This document shows, piece by piece, positions 5,811 to 6,832 of a stretch of 6,832 bases of DNA. Each line of letters opens with the position of its first letter. Position 1 is the first letter of the stretch. A program made the position numbers and the translations under genes. The notes beneath the pieces were generated by a model. The model ran no database searches and was not told the origin of the DNA. It was given only the letters and a program-made list of their open reading frames with translations. This DNA comes from Anaerolineaceae bacterium. Lineage in GTDB: Bacteria > Chloroflexota > Anaerolineae > Anaerolineales > Anaerolineaceae. Location: contig JAUXFJ010000085.1 in the NCBI GenBank assembly GCA_030620065.1, positions 1 to 6,832 of the forward strand. Direction: 5' to 3'.

Positions 5811-6832
5811 TTATCCTGCACGGCGGCGGTTCGTACTCTTGGGTTTCATTCCACCCTTATAACTGGGCGCCTCTATCTTTATAATCTTGCATAAACGTGC
5901 ATCCTGCATGCGGCTGTACAAACGCTGATCAATCTCCTCAGGAAGAAATGCCATAGTGATAACCGTTTGGAGTTCAGCATTATAACGGTAATTAAATAAT
6001 TGATATAACTTCTCACGCGCCCAGGGTGTCGCTGATTGTGTTCCCAGATCATCCAGAATCAGCATTCTCGCAGTCCTGATCTCCTCAAAGCGGCGGTCCA
6101 GAGTCATATTGCTGTTTGGGTTGAACGTGGCGCGCAGGTGGTCCAACAGGTCAGGCACTACCACCATCAACGGAGGGTAGCCCAACCCAGCCTGGTAATT
6201 GCCAATTGCAGCTGCAAGGTGAGTTTTACCGCAGCCATAATGACCGGTCAGTATAAGCCAGCCTTGAGGTTTTTCCGCAAAAGCTTTTGCACTTTCAAAC
6301 GCGCGCTGTAGAGATTTGACATACTCATTCAACAAACCTTCATTTTTGCGCAGACTGAAATTTCCAAACGTCTGCCGACCATGCAAACTTAATGAAGAGA
6401 GTTCGGGGTGTCCTGTATCATCTTTTGGATTTCGATAATCAGGTGCCATGATATTCGCCTGTGTGACCAATTCCGGGTCCATCAGTCGCGAGCGGATGCG
6501 CCCTTCAATATCGCCAAATCTAAGGTTACTGGTAATAACTGTTGCTAATTGATTGATATATCGATAATTGATTATCTGAAAGAGCTTTTCTTGTGCCCAG
6601 GATGTAGCATTTTGCGTTCCAAAATCATCCATGACCAGCAGCGGTGAATTTCGGATCTCATCAAAACGTTCTTCGAAGCTAACATCTTCTGAACTTGAGT
6701 AGGAAAAGCGTAGCCAATCTAAAAGGTCTGGCACAGTCAGGAATAGTGTCGGAACCCCCAAACTGACCGCCTGGTTGGCAATCGCAGCTGCCAAATGAGT
6801 CTTTCCGCAGCCGTAACGCCCCATTAGCAGCA
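5811..6832 (-). CDS. Tandem DnaC/IstB-like AAA+ ATPase (5' end beyond window)
   Basis: The frame is open to the window edge. The first in-window ATG (6824) sits inside the first Walker A, and in-frame Leu codons precede it, so the true start lies outside; residues below are counted from that Met. The protein contains two copies of a DnaC/IstB-type ATPase module, the family of replicative-helicase loaders. Module 1 (2-131) has GRYGCGKTHL, Walker B LVMDDFG (D66, D67), sensor-1 TSN (N100) and the SRL arginine (R113). Module 2 (194-323) has GHYGCGKTHL, LILDDLG (D258, D259), TMA where TSN is expected (A292), and SRM (R305). The modules align without gaps over 130 residues, with about half identical by hand count. 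The linker 150-193 (TFGNF...RAFESAKAFAEKPQGW) resembles the segment that normally precedes the ATPase in this family, so whole modules are repeated. The tail is basic (KPKSTNRRRAG). Without an istA transposase nearby, a helicase-loading role is more likely than an IS21 helper. Confidence 0.85.
   Translation of the reverse strand, partial: LLMGRYGCGKTHLAAAIANQAVSLGVPTLFLTVPDLLDWLRFSYSSSEDVSFEERFDEIRNSPLLVMDDFGTQNATSWAQEKLFQIINYRYINQLATVITSNLRFGDIEGRIRSRLMDPELVTQANIMAPDYRNPKDDTGHPELSSLSLHGRQTFGNFSLRKNEGLLNEYVKSLQRAFESAKAFAEKPQGWLILTGHYGCGKTHLAAAIGNYQAGLGYPPLMVVVPDLLDHLRATFNPNSNMTLDRRFEEIRTARMLILDDLGTQSATPWAREKLYQLFNYRYNAELQTVITMAFLPEEIDQRLYSRMQDARLCKIIKIEAPSYKGGMKPKSTNRRRAG
5856..6245 (-). repeat. 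ATPase module 2 of the internal protein repeat
   Basis: This segment encodes residues 194-323 of the tandem ATPase, from Walker A to EAPSYK. It matches module 1 (6432-6821) at about half of its residues without gaps. It differs at sensor-1, where Met-Ala replaces Ser-Asn. Confidence 0.8.
6432..6821 (-). repeat. ATPase module 1 of the internal protein repeat
   Basis: This segment encodes residues 2-131, from Walker A to MAPDYR, and keeps all the usual DnaC-type motifs including sensor-1 Asn. The part of the module that comes before Walker A lies beyond the window edge. Confidence 0.8.

Noticed and set aside
5691..5894. A 67-codon plus-strand frame starting in the intergenic region
   Set aside because: It runs into the 3' end of the ATPase gene, lacks a convincing ribosome-binding site, and its translation shows no low-complexity, membrane or domain pattern of note.
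6822..6824. ATG at 6824 as the start of the tandem ATPase
   Set aside because: This Met is immediately before the Walker A glycine, and the frame stays open to the window edge, so it is an internal residue.
5811..6832. IS21-type IstB transposition helper
   Set aside because: The ATPase belongs to the same superfamily, but no istA, no terminal inverted repeats and no target duplication are visible, and the protein has two modules.

Overview
The window carries four genes on the minus strand plus a probable gene tail on the plus strand at the left edge. It looks like ordinary chromosomal DNA of a free-living bacterium with mid-range GC. The gene types suggest a member of the Chloroflexota, perhaps Anaerolineae: a short DUF3417-type glycogen phosphorylase, a DnaC-like ATPase with two full modules in one chain, and a HerA-like ATPase with a coiled-coil tail. 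This assignment is an inference from family resemblance; no rRNA or marker gene is present. I see no insertion sequence, integrase, CRISPR array, tRNA or phage gene.

Right to left, in the direction of minus-strand transcription: (i) 5811-6832 is the 3' part of a gene for a protein with two tandem DnaC/IstB-type AAA+ modules, cut by the window edge just before its first visible Walker A. (ii) 5560-5810 is an AT-rich intergenic stretch holding a possible extended -10 promoter and a hairpin ahead of the next gene. (iii) 3361-5559 is an alpha-glucan phosphorylase (glgP). (iv) 2828-3355 is a UPF0316 membrane protein (DUF5698 plus DUF2179), 5 nt behind glgP, with its Shine-Dalgarno inside the last glgP codons. 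A hairpin terminator at 2785-2812 closes this pair. (v) 211-2685 is an 824-residue HerA/FtsK-like P-loop ATPase with its own promoter-like region, which includes a near-perfect 18-bp palindrome over the -10. (vi) 96-132 is a perfect 14-bp hairpin placed to end both this gene and a convergent plus-strand gene whose last codons occupy the left edge.

Only glgP and the UPF0316 gene are clearly linked, by spacing and shared ribosome-binding sequence. GlgP would release glucose-1-phosphate from storage glucan. The role of the membrane partner is unknown. The two ATPases act on nucleic acid by family resemblance (helicase loading; DNA translocation) and are not obviously part of one pathway. The least ordinary observations are the double DnaC module with an altered sensor-1 in its second copy, and the HerA-like ATPase that lacks both a HAS-barrel and an adjacent NurA but has a long charged coiled coil. 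I do not see a convincing new multi-gene system.
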